From positions 124,001-188,000 of the forward strand of contig NZ_JABERD010000001.1 in the NCBI RefSeq assembly GCF_013044505.1: a stretch of 64,000 bases of DNA, read 5' to 3'. This document shows positions 17,198 through 25,565 of this stretch, piece by piece. Numbering within the stretch: the stretch's first letter is position 1; each line of letters opens with the position of its first letter. A program made the position numbers and the translations under genes. The notes under the pieces were generated by a model. The model saw only the letters and a program-made list of their open reading frames with translations, had not been told where the DNA came from and made no database searches. Source of the stretch: Streptomyces sp. S3(2020) (GTDB taxonomy: Bacteria > Actinomycetota > Actinomycetes > Streptomycetales > Streptomycetaceae).

Positions 17198-17506
17198 TCA
17201 GGACTGGCGGCTCGGATGGCAGAGCACCATCACCGCGCGGGCGACGAGTTCGCCGGCGCCGCCGAGCTCCTGCCGGTAGCGGTCCGTCATCTCCCGTACG
17301 GTCTCGGTGAACTCGGGATCGACGGCGCGGGCGCGTGCGGGGGGAGGCAGCTCCTGTGCCATGGCGCGGCGACGGGCGAGGAGGGTGATGATCTCCTCGT
17401 CGAGTCGCTCTATCCGGTCCGGTGACGGGTCCGCCGTCAGGTCGGCGGTGCTGTTGGTCGTCACTGTGAATCTCCGTTCTCCCGCGGGTGACGCGACGGG
17501 CCTCAT
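17198..17506 (-). CDS. Small AroQ/chorismate-mutase-like helical protein
   Basis: A 102-residue protein, or 88 if translation begins at GTG 17464, which has GGAGA 8 bases upstream. The longer ATG start gives an ATGA overlap with the ligase stop. The core RIERLDEEIITLLARRRAMAQEL resembles helix 1 of AroQ-type chorismate mutases, followed by a second long helix. The usual Lys and Glu/Gln active-site positions are not clearly kept. It could be a pseudo-enzyme or a small helical binding protein. No aromatic amino acid genes are nearby. Confidence 0.6.
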   Translation of the reverse strand: MRPVASPAGERRFTVTTNSTADLTADPSPDRIERLDEEIITLLARRRAMAQELPPPARARAVDPEFTETVREMTDRYRQELGGAGELVARAVMVLCHPSRQS

Positions 17507-18963
17507 CGCAATTGGTCCTTCAACACCTTGCCCGTGGCACCGATCGGCAACTCCTCCCGGAACTCCACGGATCGGGGCACCTTGTAACCGGCCATGCGTT
17601 CCCGGCTCCAGGCGATCAGCTCGTCCGCCGACACCGGGCCGTGCGGGACGACGAAGGCCTTGCCCACCTGGCCCAGCCGAGTGTCGGGGACGCCCACCAC
17701 CGCGGCCTGGGCGACCGCCGGGTGCCGGAGCAGGAAGCCCTCGATCTCGGCGGGGTAGGCGTTGAAGCCGCCCACCACGAACATGTCCTTCTTCCGGCCG
17801 ACGATCCTCAACCGTCCCCGGTCGTCGAGCGTGCCCAGGTCGCCGGTGTGCAGCCAGCCGTGAGGGTCGATCGCCTCGGCCGTCGCGGCGGGGTCGTCGA
17901 GGTAGCCGAGCATGACGCTGTAGCCGCGCACCAGCACCTCGCCGTCGTCGGCGACGCGGACCTCCAGTCCGTCGCAGGGGAGGCCGACGGTCGTGGCGAT
18001 CTCCTCGAAGGAGTCGCCGGACCGGGAGGCGGTGACCGTGCCCGCCTCGGTCAGGCCGTACCCCGTCATGATCGTCCGGAAGGGCAGTTCGCTCCTGATC
18101 CGGCGGATGAGCTCCACGGGGATGTCCGCCGACCCGGTCACCGCGGCCCGCAGCGAGGAGAGGTCCCGGCCGCCCTTCGCCTCCGCCTCCAGCAGGGAGT
18201 GGTAGAGCGTGGGCGGGCCGGGCAGCATCGTCACCCGCTCGCGTTCGACCAGGTCGAGCACCTGGTCCACGTCGAAGACCGGCACCGGGAGGATGGTCGC
18301 GCCCCGGATGAGGGAGGCGATACAGCCCGCCTTCCAGCCGAACATGTGGAAGAACGGGTTGACGATCAGATAGCGGTCACCCTCGCGCAGGTCCGCCAGA
18401 TCGCACCACTCCGCGAACAGCCGCAGGTTCTGCGCGTGGCTCATCAGGACACCCTTCGGGCGGCCCGTCGTCCCCGAGGTGAAGATGATGTCGGAGAGGT
18501 CCGATCCGCTCACCTCGCACTCGTACGGCGATCCGCTCGCGAGGAAGTCCGACGTGAGGTCGATCACCGGAACGCCGGGCGGGCCGGTGAACTCCAGATC
18601 CAGGAAGCCCTGTTGGACGAGCAGGGCCTTGGCTCGGCCCCGTACGACGATGTCGTGCGCCTCGTCCGCCTTGAACCGGGTGTTGACCGGCACCAGCACC
18701 CCGCCGGCGGCGAGCAGGCCGAAACCCGCGACGAGCCATTCGGCGGAGTTGGGCGCCCAGATCGCCACCCGGTCGCCCTTGGAGACCCCCAGCTCTCTGA
18801 AGGCGCCCGCCGCTTGGCGTACCCGCTCGGCGAGTTCGGCGAAGGAGAGCCGCAGCGGGCCGTCGACGACCGCTTCGGCGTCCCCGAAGCGGTCGGCGGC
18901 GCTCAGCACCATCCGGGGGATGGACTCCCATGTCCCGCTGGGATCGGCCCGGCCAGAGGTCAT
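17503..18963 (-). CDS. AMP-forming acyl-CoA synthetase/ligase (second of three)
   Basis: A 486-residue ANL enzyme. It has phosphate loop IIFTSGTTGRPKGVLMSH near 172, YGLTEAGTVT near 305, the hinge TGDLGTLDDRGRLRIVGRKKD near 385 and a catalytic Lys in PIGATGKVLKDQL near the end. Its ATG overlaps the stop of the amidohydrolase upstream (ATGA), and its own stop overlaps the AroQ-like gene. It resembles FadD3/cyclohexanecarboxylate-type ligases in length. The predicted reaction is acid + ATP + CoA giving acyl-CoA. Confidence 0.92.
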   Translation of the reverse strand: MTSGRADPSGTWESIPRMVLSAADRFGDAEAVVDGPLRLSFAELAERVRQAAGAFRELGVSKGDRVAIWAPNSAEWLVAGFGLLAAGGVLVPVNTRFKADEAHDIVVRGRAKALLVQQGFLDLEFTGPPGVPVIDLTSDFLASGSPYECEVSGSDLSDIIFTSGTTGRPKGVLMSHAQNLRLFAEWCDLADLREGDRYLIVNPFFHMFGWKAGCIASLIRGATILPVPVFDVDQVLDLVERERVTMLPGPPTLYHSLLEAEAKGGRDLSSLRAAVTGSADIPVELIRRIRSELPFRTIMTGYGLTEAGTVTASRSGDSFEEIATTVGLPCDGLEVRVADDGEVLVRGYSVMLGYLDDPAATAEAIDPHGWLHTGDLGTLDDRGRLRIVGRKKDMFVVGGFNAYPAEIEGFLLRHPAVAQAAVVGVPDTRLGQVGKAFVVPHGPVSADELIAWSRERMAGYKVPRSVEFREELPIGATGKVLKDQLR

Positions 18964-20138
18964 GCGGGGATCAGCCGGGCCAGATTGCCACCCATGATCT
19001 TGGCCTGGTCGGGCACGCTCAGGCCCTGGATGGCGTTGACGTACGAGGTCGGCTGGGACAGGCCCTCGGGGTGCGGGTAGTCCGAGCCGAACAGGATGCG
19101 GTCGACGCCGATGAGGTCGACCAGGCCGCCCAGGTCCTCCTCGTAGAACGGACTGACGTGGATGCTGTTCTTCACCGCCGCCACCGGGTCGCCGAGGAAC
19201 TCGTTCGGCATCTTCTTGTAGACGTCGGCGAGTTGGTCGAGCAGCGGGGCCACCCACGAGGAGCCGTTCTCGATCAGGGCGATCTTCAGCTCGGGGAAGC
19301 GGAACAGCGCGCCGTGGCACACCCACGCGGCCACCGCGTCCTGGATCGGCCGCCACTCGGACACCGTACGGAAGGCGTTGGGCTTGAACGGCAGCATCTC
19401 GTTGACACCGCCCTCCCAGTCGCTCGTGTACTTCGCGTAGCCGCTGTCGGAGGAGTGCATCGCGACCAGCACACCCGTCTCCACGACCCGCTTCCAGAAC
19501 GGGTCGAACTCCTCCAGCGCGAAGGACCGGGAGCCGCCGTACCCCGGCACCGGGGCCGGACGGATGAGGACGGCCTTCGCACCGCGCTCCACCGCCCAGT
19601 CGAGCTCGGCGATCGCCTTCTCGACGATCGGCAGGGTGATGACCGGGGTGGTGAAGATGCGGTCCTTGTAGTTGAACGACCAGGTCTCGTACAGCCATTC
19701 GTTGAGCGAGTGGATCACCGCGTGGATCAACTCCGGGTGGTGGCGCATCCGTTCCTCGATGAGGCTGGCGAGCGTCGGGAACATCAGCGTCCGCTGGACG
19801 CCGAGTTCGTCCAGCAGCTCAAGACGCGGCCCCGGTTCACGGAACGCCGGGATCGAGCGCATCGGGTCGCCGAAGATCTCCCGGCGGGACTTGCCGTCGG
19901 GGTTGCCGACCCGGAAGTACTCCTCCATGGCGCCCGGGCGGGCGACGACCTCGAAGGTCGGGTTCGGGATGTACTCGCTGATCTGGCCCAGGATCGCGAT
20001 CTTCGTACGGCCCTTGACCTGCACGTACTGGATCGCGCCCTCGTACTCCTTGGGGAGGTGCCTGGTCAGCGCCTCCTCGGTCTCGTACAGGTGGTTGTCC
20101 GCGTCGAAGAGCGGATACGGCAGCGCACGCGACGTCAT
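18960..20138 (-). CDS. Amidohydrolase 2 (ACMSD-like) family protein
   Basis: A 392-residue TIM-barrel hydrolase/decarboxylase. The N-terminal motif LFDADNHLYE has Asn where the classical DxHxH has His, which is frequent in this subfamily. It also has AMHSSDSGY near 222 and FGSDYPHPEG near 350 with the late Asp. Relatives decarboxylate or hydrolyse cyclic and unsaturated acids using Zn or Mn, and many sit in acyl-CoA clusters. It is first in a leftward unit (amidohydrolase, ligase, AroQ-like protein) with operator d 23 bp upstream. Confidence 0.9.
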   Translation of the reverse strand: MTSRALPYPLFDADNHLYETEEALTRHLPKEYEGAIQYVQVKGRTKIAILGQISEYIPNPTFEVVARPGAMEEYFRVGNPDGKSRREIFGDPMRSIPAFREPGPRLELLDELGVQRTLMFPTLASLIEERMRHHPELIHAVIHSLNEWLYETWSFNYKDRIFTTPVITLPIVEKAIAELDWAVERGAKAVLIRPAPVPGYGGSRSFALEEFDPFWKRVVETGVLVAMHSSDSGYAKYTSDWEGGVNEMLPFKPNAFRTVSEWRPIQDAVAAWVCHGALFRFPELKIALIENGSSWVAPLLDQLADVYKKMPNEFLGDPVAAVKNSIHVSPFYEEDLGGLVDLIGVDRILFGSDYPHPEGLSQPTSYVNAIQGLSVPDQAKIMGGNLARLIPA

Positions 20139-20160
20139 GAGACCCTCCTTGGCGAATTGC

Positions 20161-20175
20161 GAGAATCATATTCTC
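20161..20175. promoter_or_regulatory. Candidate operator d (amidohydrolase promoter)
   Basis: GAGAAT-CAT-ATTCTC is a perfect palindrome of the same geometry as operator b. It lies between the ligase stop at 20177 and the amidohydrolase start at 20138, marking an internal promoter. Confidence 0.6.
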
Positions 20176-20176
20176 A

Positions 20177-21739
20177 TCATGTGCGTACGGCAATGTCCTG
20201 CCGGAGTCGGAACTTCTGGACCTTGCCGCTCGCGGTCCTCGGGAAGTCGGTCACGCCGTGCAGCTCCTCGGGCCACTTCTGCCTGGCCAGACCGGAGTTG
20301 TCGAGGTGGGCGCGCATCTCGTCGAGGCCGGGGAGGGGGTGGTCGGGCAGCATGCGCAGGAATGCGGCGGCGTGCTCGCCGAGCCGGGCGTCGGGGGCGG
20401 CGACCACCGCGGCCTCCGCCACGCCGGGCAGGGCCAGGAGGACTTCCTCGACCTCCAGGGCGCTGATGTTCTCGCCGCCGCGGATGATGATGTCGGACTT
20501 GCGGTCGGTGATGGTCAGATAGCCGTCCTCGTCGAGGACGCCGATGTCGCCGGTGTGGTACCAGCCCTCGTCGTCGAAGAACCGCTCGGTCAGTGCCGGG
20601 TCGGTGTAGCCGAGGCACAGGTCAGGGCCGCGGCTGAGGATCTCGCCGTCCTCGGCCAGGCGTACCTCCACACCCGGCCGCGCGTCCCCGTCCGTGAAGA
20701 GCCGTTTGGCCTCGGGAGCGTCGAACCGTGACGACGTGATCGAGGGGTGCTCGGTGCTGCCGTAGGCCCGGAAGACATGTACCCCGAGGCCGGCCAGCCG
20801 GGTCGTGACCGCCACCGGCACCGAGGAACCGCCCAGCCCCGCGTACCTCATGTGCCGCAGGTGGGCCCGGGTGAAGTCGGGGTGGTCGAGCAGGCTCGTG
20901 ACGTAGTAGGGGGCGCCGCCGCCGATGTGGAGGTCGTGCTCTGTCATCAGCCGCAGTGCCCGGCCCGGGTCCCACACGTCGGTGAGGTTGACCGGGGAGC
21001 CCTCCAGGACCGGGATGAGGAAGGCGTTCACCATGCCGATGAAGTGGCCGACCGGGGCCGCGGTGAGCTGGTGGCCGCGGTCGGGCGGGTAGCTCGCGGT
21101 GAGCTGGCGGGTCTCGTGGCCGAGCGTCTGGTGGCTGTGGACCACGCCCTTGGGGTCGCGGGTCGTGCCCGAGGTGAAGGCGATGAGGGCGGGGCCCGTC
21201 GGGTCGGCGGGCAGGGCGCCGGGGAGCGGGGTGTCGCTCAGCAGCTCCTCGAAGTCCTCGGCGTGCGGATCCCGTCGCGGGTCACGGCCGACCACCGCGA
21301 CCACGGGCACGTCCGCGCACAGCTCGGCCCGGAACTCCAGCCGGCCGAACCGCTGGGCGGTCACGAAGGCCTTCGGTCGCACCGCGTCGAGGATGTAGCC
21401 GACCTCCTTGCGCCCGTAGAAGTGCACGATCGGCACGACGGCCGCGCCGAGGAACGCCGAGGCCCAGAACACCGCGGCGGCCTCCATCCAGTTGGGCAGC
21501 TGGAAGGCGACGGTGTCGCCGGGGCCCACGCCCCGCTCCCGCAGTCCGCCCGCCAGACGGCGCGCGACCCGCTCGACGTCATGGAACGTTCCGGACCAGG
21601 GGCGGACGGCCGAGTGCACCCGGAACTCGGCGTCGGGCGCCGCCGCCAGGCCCCGTGCGAGCAGATCCCCGATCGTGTCCTGGGTCCACCAGCCCTCTGC
21701 CTCGTAGCGCTTGGCCAACTCTGCGGGGATCCTTCGCAT
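20177..21739 (-). CDS. AMP-forming acyl-CoA synthetase/ligase (third of three)
   Basis: A 520-residue ANL enzyme with phosphate loop LIAFTSGTTRDPKGVVHSH near 175, FRAYGSTEHPS near 330, HTGDIGVLDEDGYLTITDRKSD near 415 and catalytic Lys in FPRTASGKVQKF near 508. Of the possible starts, ATG 21739 has GGGAGG 10 bases upstream. It is divergent from an enoyl-CoA hydratase across operator e. The HFYGRKEV and EHPS motifs recall cyclohexanecarboxylate-CoA-ligase-like members. Confidence 0.92.
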   Translation of the reverse strand: MRRIPAELAKRYEAEGWWTQDTIGDLLARGLAAAPDAEFRVHSAVRPWSGTFHDVERVARRLAGGLRERGVGPGDTVAFQLPNWMEAAAVFWASAFLGAAVVPIVHFYGRKEVGYILDAVRPKAFVTAQRFGRLEFRAELCADVPVVAVVGRDPRRDPHAEDFEELLSDTPLPGALPADPTGPALIAFTSGTTRDPKGVVHSHQTLGHETRQLTASYPPDRGHQLTAAPVGHFIGMVNAFLIPVLEGSPVNLTDVWDPGRALRLMTEHDLHIGGGAPYYVTSLLDHPDFTRAHLRHMRYAGLGGSSVPVAVTTRLAGLGVHVFRAYGSTEHPSITSSRFDAPEAKRLFTDGDARPGVEVRLAEDGEILSRGPDLCLGYTDPALTERFFDDEGWYHTGDIGVLDEDGYLTITDRKSDIIIRGGENISALEVEEVLLALPGVAEAAVVAAPDARLGEHAAAFLRMLPDHPLPGLDEMRAHLDNSGLARQKWPEELHGVTDFPRTASGKVQKFRLRQDIAVRT

Positions 21740-21792
21740 GTGCCTGCTACCTCCCGTACTTCGGTGCGGCTCCGATCGGCGGCGCATACGCT

Positions 21793-21811
21793 ATTCTCGT
21801 ATTTGGAGAAT
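21793..21811. promoter_or_regulatory. Candidate operator e (ligase/enoyl-CoA hydratase divergent promoter)
   Basis: ATTCTC-GTATTTG-GAGAAT is a 19-bp dyad with perfect 6-bp arms. It lies between divergent starts 21739 and 21837. Confidence 0.65.
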
Positions 21812-21836
21812 GCCAATATCCCTCGGGGGGAATCAC

Positions 21837-22556
21837 GTGATCGACCTCGAACTGGACGATGGCCTGGCCGTCGTCACGATCGACCGCCCGCACGCCCGCA
21901 ACGCCATCTCGCTCGCCACCATGGGCGAGCTGGAGAAGGCGCTCGACGCGGCGGAGGGCGCGCGGGCGCTGGTGGTCAAGGGGGCCGGGGAGCGGGCCTT
22001 CGTCTCCGGGGGAGACCTCAAGGAACTCGCCGCGATCCGCACCGAGGACGAGGCGGTGGCGATGGCCCGGCGGATGCGGGGCATCTGCGACCGGATCGCC
22101 GCCTTCCCCGGACCCGTCGTCGCCGCGCTCAACGGACATGCCCTGGGCGGCGGGGCCGAGGTCGCGGTGGCCGCCGACATCCGGGTGGCCGCGGACGACA
22201 TCAGGATCGGCTTCAACCAGGTGACCCTGGAGATCATGCCCGCGTGGGGCGGGGCCGAACGGCTGGCCGCGCTGGTGGGACGGGGGAGAGCGCTGATGCT
22301 CGCGGGCAGCGGCGCCGTGCTCGACGCCGCGGAGGCACAGCGCCTCGGACTCGTCGACCAGGTGTTTGCGCGGGCGGCCTTCGAAGACGGCTGGCGGGCC
22401 CTGGCCAGGTCTCTCGCGACGGTCCCCGCCGGTGAGGTCAAACGTGTTGTCTCCGACGGCACTTCGGCCGACGACGCGGTGCGCGCCTTCGCTCGGCTGT
22501 GGGTGGCCGACGCGCACTGGGCGGCGGCGGAACGGGTGTTGGCGCGCGGAAAGTGA
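21837..22556 (+). CDS. Enoyl-CoA hydratase/isomerase family protein
   Basis: A 239-residue crotonase-fold enzyme starting at GTG 21837 after GGGGGGAA. It has RPHARNAIS, VSGGDLKELA (oxyanion strand), NGHALGGGAEVAVAADIRVA with the second oxyanion Gly, and IMPAWGGAERLAALVG. The Glu pair of classical hydratase is only partly kept (one Glu in TLEIMP), so hydratase, isomerase or hydrolase activity is open. It is monocistronic and divergent from an acyl-CoA ligase. Confidence 0.9.
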   Translation: MIDLELDDGLAVVTIDRPHARNAISLATMGELEKALDAAEGARALVVKGAGERAFVSGGDLKELAAIRTEDEAVAMARRMRGICDRIAAFPGPVVAALNGHALGGGAEVAVAADIRVAADDIRIGFNQVTLEIMPAWGGAERLAALVGRGRALMLAGSGAVLDAAEAQRLGLVDQVFARAAFEDGWRALARSLATVPAGEVKRVVSDGTSADDAVRAFARLWVADAHWAAAERVLARGK

Positions 22557-22609
22557 CGCGCCCCGCGTGCGGCGACCGCGCGGGGACCGACCAGCCCACG
22601 GAGGTGACG

Positions 22610-22762
22610 ATGCACGCCTGCGCGCTGGCGGCGCCCCGGATGCGGACCGGTGGCAGCATCGTCGACCGGCCCGCGGGTTGGTCGCGGCCTTTCCGGCGGA
22701 GCGCTCGGTGGCGACCCCTCAGGTGTTGCGCCCCCCGTTCACCCCGATCACCTGCCCCGTGA
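22610..22762 (+). pseudogene. Possible orphan 5' gene fragment
   Basis: A strong ribosome site (GGAGG at 22603) precedes ATG and a reading frame MHACALAAPRMRTGG that soon turns into Arg/Pro-rich sequence overlapping the 3' end of the SDR opposite. This looks like a start region whose gene body was lost, or a leader peptide. I recognise no family. Confidence 0.25.
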
Positions 22763-23492
22763 CATACCCCGCCTCCTCGGACACCAGGAAGGAACACGCG
22801 GCGGCGATGTCCTCCGGTCGCCCGGCACGCCGTACCGGGGTCAGCTCGGCGTGATGGGACACCGAGCCGCCCAGGAGGCCGCGCTCCTCCGAGTCGCGCA
22901 GCATCGGGGTGTCCACGAACCCCGGGGGGATGGTGTTCACCGTGATGCCCGCCGGGCCGAGTTCCAGGGCGAGTGACTTGGTGAGGCCGATGAGGCCGGC
23001 CTTCGAGGCGACGTAGTGGGCCATGTACTGCTGGCCCGACTGGGCGCTGGAGGACGAGATGTTGACGATGCGGCCCCAGCCCGCGTCCTTCATGCCGGGC
23101 ACGACGGCCTGGCAGAAGTAGAACGGGCCGTTGAGGTTCACGGCCATGATCCGGTTCCAGGACTCGTCGGTGATCTTCAGAAAGCCCTGGGTCGCGGACA
23201 CCCCGGCGTTGTTGACCAGGACGAGCGCGGGCCCGCCCAGCGTCTCCCGCACCCGCCGTACGGCGTCGTCCACCTGCGGACGGTCCGACACGTCGACCCC
23301 GCCGAAGGCGACCGCCTCGTGCCCCTTCTGGCGGGCCTCCTCGGCGACCCGCTCGGCCGCCTCCGTGTCGAGGTCCAGGACGGCGGTCGCGAACCCGTCC
23401 TCCGCCAGCCGGAGCGCGATGGCCCGCCCGATGCCCGAACCGCCGCCCGTGACCAGGGCGGTACGCCGCTCCCCGGGCCGCTCCCCGGTCAC
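22719..23492 (-). CDS. Short-chain dehydrogenase/reductase
   Basis: A 257-residue FabG-like SDR. It has TGGGSGIG at 14-21, NNAGVS near 92, NISSSSAQSG for the catalytic Ser region, YVASK for Tyr-x3-Lys and GYVTGQVIGVNGG at the end. Its GTG start overlaps the TauD stop (GTGA), making it the last gene of the ALDH - CoA-transferase - TauD - SDR unit driven from 27.0 kb. It is a probable hydroxyacyl or alcohol dehydrogenase. Confidence 0.91.
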   Translation of the reverse strand: MTGERPGERRTALVTGGGSGIGRAIALRLAEDGFATAVLDLDTEAAERVAEEARQKGHEAVAFGGVDVSDRPQVDDAVRRVRETLGGPALVLVNNAGVSATQGFLKITDESWNRIMAVNLNGPFYFCQAVVPGMKDAGWGRIVNISSSSAQSGQQYMAHYVASKAGLIGLTKSLALELGPAGITVNTIPPGFVDTPMLRDSEERGLLGGSVSHHAELTPVRRAGRPEDIAAACSFLVSEEAGYVTGQVIGVNGGRNT

Positions 23493-24325
23493 GCGACCAG
23501 CTCCTCGCCCGCGAGGGAGGTCCGGTGCATGAGCCGGGAGGAGGCCTCGCCGTAGGGCAGGGCGCGATGCAGCATGCCGGTGTTGTCCCAGATGACGAGG
23601 TCGCCCTGGCGCCAGCGATGGCGGAGGGTGAACTCCGGCTGTGTCGCCCGGTCCAGGAGGTCGTCCAGCAGCGCCCGGCCCTCGGCGGCCGGACGGCCGA
23701 CGACCTCGCCCGCCGTCGCCCCGATGAGCAGGGACCTGCGACCGCCGGCCCGCGTCCAGACGAGCGACTGCTCGCGCGCCGGGTTGCGGTCCCAGGCGGC
23801 CCGTTCCCTCGGCGACGGATCGGGCGTGACGAGCAGTTGCGAGGCCGCGAAGCTGTGCACGACCCGCAGGCCGTCCAGCTCCGCCCGCTCGGCGCTCGAC
23901 ATCGCCTCGTACGTGGCGAAGGTGTTGGCGAACTCCGTGTCGCCCCCGCCGTCGTCCGAGATGTGGCGTGCCGTCAGAAGTGTCGCCTTGTTGGGCACTT
24001 CGTCCGTCGTGCCGTCGATGTGCCAGTGGAAGGTGCCCTCGCGATAGGCGGCCAGCGGGCTCTTCGAGGGGTCGCGGGTGATGCGCTGGATGTCGGGGTG
24101 GGTCGGGTGGCCGCCCATCGGAAGCGGTACGACCTGTCCGAGCAGCCGGCTGAAGGCCACCAGGTCGTCGTCGCCGATGTGCGCCTCGCGGTAGATCACG
24201 ACCCCCCGCCGGTCCAGGGCCGCCTGACACTCCTCGGCGACTCCCTTGTCGACCAGCCTGTTCCCGGACAGACCGGTGATCTCGACGCCGGTGGTCGGGG
24301 TGATGTCGGTGACGGTGACTGTCAT
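23489..24325 (-). CDS. TauD/TfdA-family Fe(II)/2-oxoglutarate dioxygenase
   Basis: A 278-residue dioxygenase with the facial triad His102-x-Asp104 (FHWHIDG) and distal His253 (GMLHRALPYG), and Arg264 for the 2-oxoglutarate carboxylate. Length and motif spacing match TauD/TfdA. The reaction is 2-oxoglutarate- and O2-dependent hydroxylation, often removing sulfonate, ether or amine groups via an unstable hemiacetal-like product. Between CoA-transferase and SDR genes it probably hydroxylates an acid or acyl-CoA. It is the third oxygenase chemistry in the island after P450 and Rieske types. Confidence 0.92.
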   Translation of the reverse strand: MTVTVTDITPTTGVEITGLSGNRLVDKGVAEECQAALDRRGVVIYREAHIGDDDLVAFSRLLGQVVPLPMGGHPTHPDIQRITRDPSKSPLAAYREGTFHWHIDGTTDEVPNKATLLTARHISDDGGGDTEFANTFATYEAMSSAERAELDGLRVVHSFAASQLLVTPDPSPRERAAWDRNPAREQSLVWTRAGGRRSLLIGATAGEVVGRPAAEGRALLDDLLDRATQPEFTLRHRWRQGDLVIWDNTGMLHRALPYGEASSRLMHRTSLAGEELVA

Positions 24326-24350
24326 GCGCGTTCCCTTTCTGTGACGGGGC

Positions 24351-25565
24351 TCAGGTCACCGCTCCCGCGGCCTTGAGCGCGAGGATGCGGTCCCAGTCCA
24401 GGCCGAGCTCCAGGAGGATCTCCTCGGTCTGCGCCGCGAACTCCGGTGCCGGACCGCCCGGTTGCGCGGCCTCGACGTCGAACTGCACCGGGCTCGCCGC
24501 CAGTTCCAGCTCCCCGGCCCGCACGACGTACTCGTTGGCGCGCACCTGGGCGTCGCCGCCCACCTGAAGGGAGTCCTGCACCGGGGCCCACGGTCCGGCC
24601 AGCGTCGCGAAACGCTCGGTCCACTCGGCGAGGGTGCGGCCCGCGATCACCTCGCGCAGGATCTTGACCGCCTCCTCGGTGTGCGCGGCGAGGTCCGAGG
24701 CGGTGGCGAAGCGCGGGTCCTCGGCCAGTTCGGGCCGGTCCACGTGGCGGCACACATCGGCCCAGAACTTGCCGGGCTGCATCATCACGAAGGCGAGACA
24801 GCGCTCGTCGGCCGTGCGGTACAGCCCGGACAGCGGGTTGGTGGGGGAGCCGTGCCCGCCCAGGGGCGGCGCGGTCATCGGCCGGTCGAGGTGGAGGGAG
24901 AGGGCGATCCCGTGGCCCATCGCCCAGACACCGCTGCCCAGCAGGGAGACGTCCACGACCGGTGCCTCGCCGGTGCGCTCGCGCTGGAGCAGGGCCGCCG
25001 CGATGCCGCCGGCGAGGTTGGTGCCGGAGATGGTGTCGCCGTAGGCGGGGCCCGGCGGCGGGATCATCCCCTCGACGCCGGGCGGGGTGAGGCTGGCGGC
25101 GGTGCCGGCCCGGGCCCAGAAGGCGGTCATGTCGTAGCCGCCCTTCTCCGCCTCCCGGCCGCGCGGACCGAGCGCACTGCCCCGGGCGTAGACGATCCGC
25201 GGGTTCACCTCACGGATGTCGGCCACGTCGATCCCGAACCTCCGCCGGGCCGAGGGCAGGAAGCTCGTCAGGAACACGTCCGAGCGGCGGGCCAGGTCGT
25301 ACAGCACCTCCCTGCCCTCGGGCCGTGCCATGTCGAGGCCGATGCTGCGCTTGCCCCGGTTGGCGTGCTCGACGTTGGGGTTCGGATCGCCCTCGACCTT
25401 GAACGTGCCGGTCTGCCGCAGACCGCGCTGCGGATCGCCGTTGACGGCGTGCTCCACCTTGACGACGTCCGCGCCCCAGTCGGCGAGGACGGCACCGGCG
25501 GACGGCACGAAGCCGTACATCGCGACCTCGAGAACCCGTATGCCGCTCAGCGGCCCGGTGCTCAT
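24351..25565 (-). CDS. Type III (CaiB/BaiF family) CoA-transferase
   Basis: A 404-residue family III CoA-transferase. It begins MSTGPLSGIRVLEVAMYGFVPSAGAVLADWGADVVKVEH and has NRGKRSIGLDM near 70, GGYDMTAFWARAG near 142 with the catalytic Asp, and GDTISGTNLAGGIAAALL. Its ATG overlaps the aldehyde dehydrogenase stop (ATGA). It is not closely similar to the CoA-transferase at 15890, so the two probably handle different acids. The acceptor acid may be the product of the aldehyde dehydrogenase just upstream. Confidence 0.92.
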   Translation of the reverse strand: MSTGPLSGIRVLEVAMYGFVPSAGAVLADWGADVVKVEHAVNGDPQRGLRQTGTFKVEGDPNPNVEHANRGKRSIGLDMARPEGREVLYDLARRSDVFLTSFLPSARRRFGIDVADIREVNPRIVYARGSALGPRGREAEKGGYDMTAFWARAGTAASLTPPGVEGMIPPPGPAYGDTISGTNLAGGIAAALLQRERTGEAPVVDVSLLGSGVWAMGHGIALSLHLDRPMTAPPLGGHGSPTNPLSGLYRTADERCLAFVMMQPGKFWADVCRHVDRPELAEDPRFATASDLAAHTEEAVKILREVIAGRTLAEWTERFATLAGPWAPVQDSLQVGGDAQVRANEYVVRAGELELAASPVQFDVEAAQPGGPAPEFAAQTEEILLELGLDWDRILALKAAGAVT

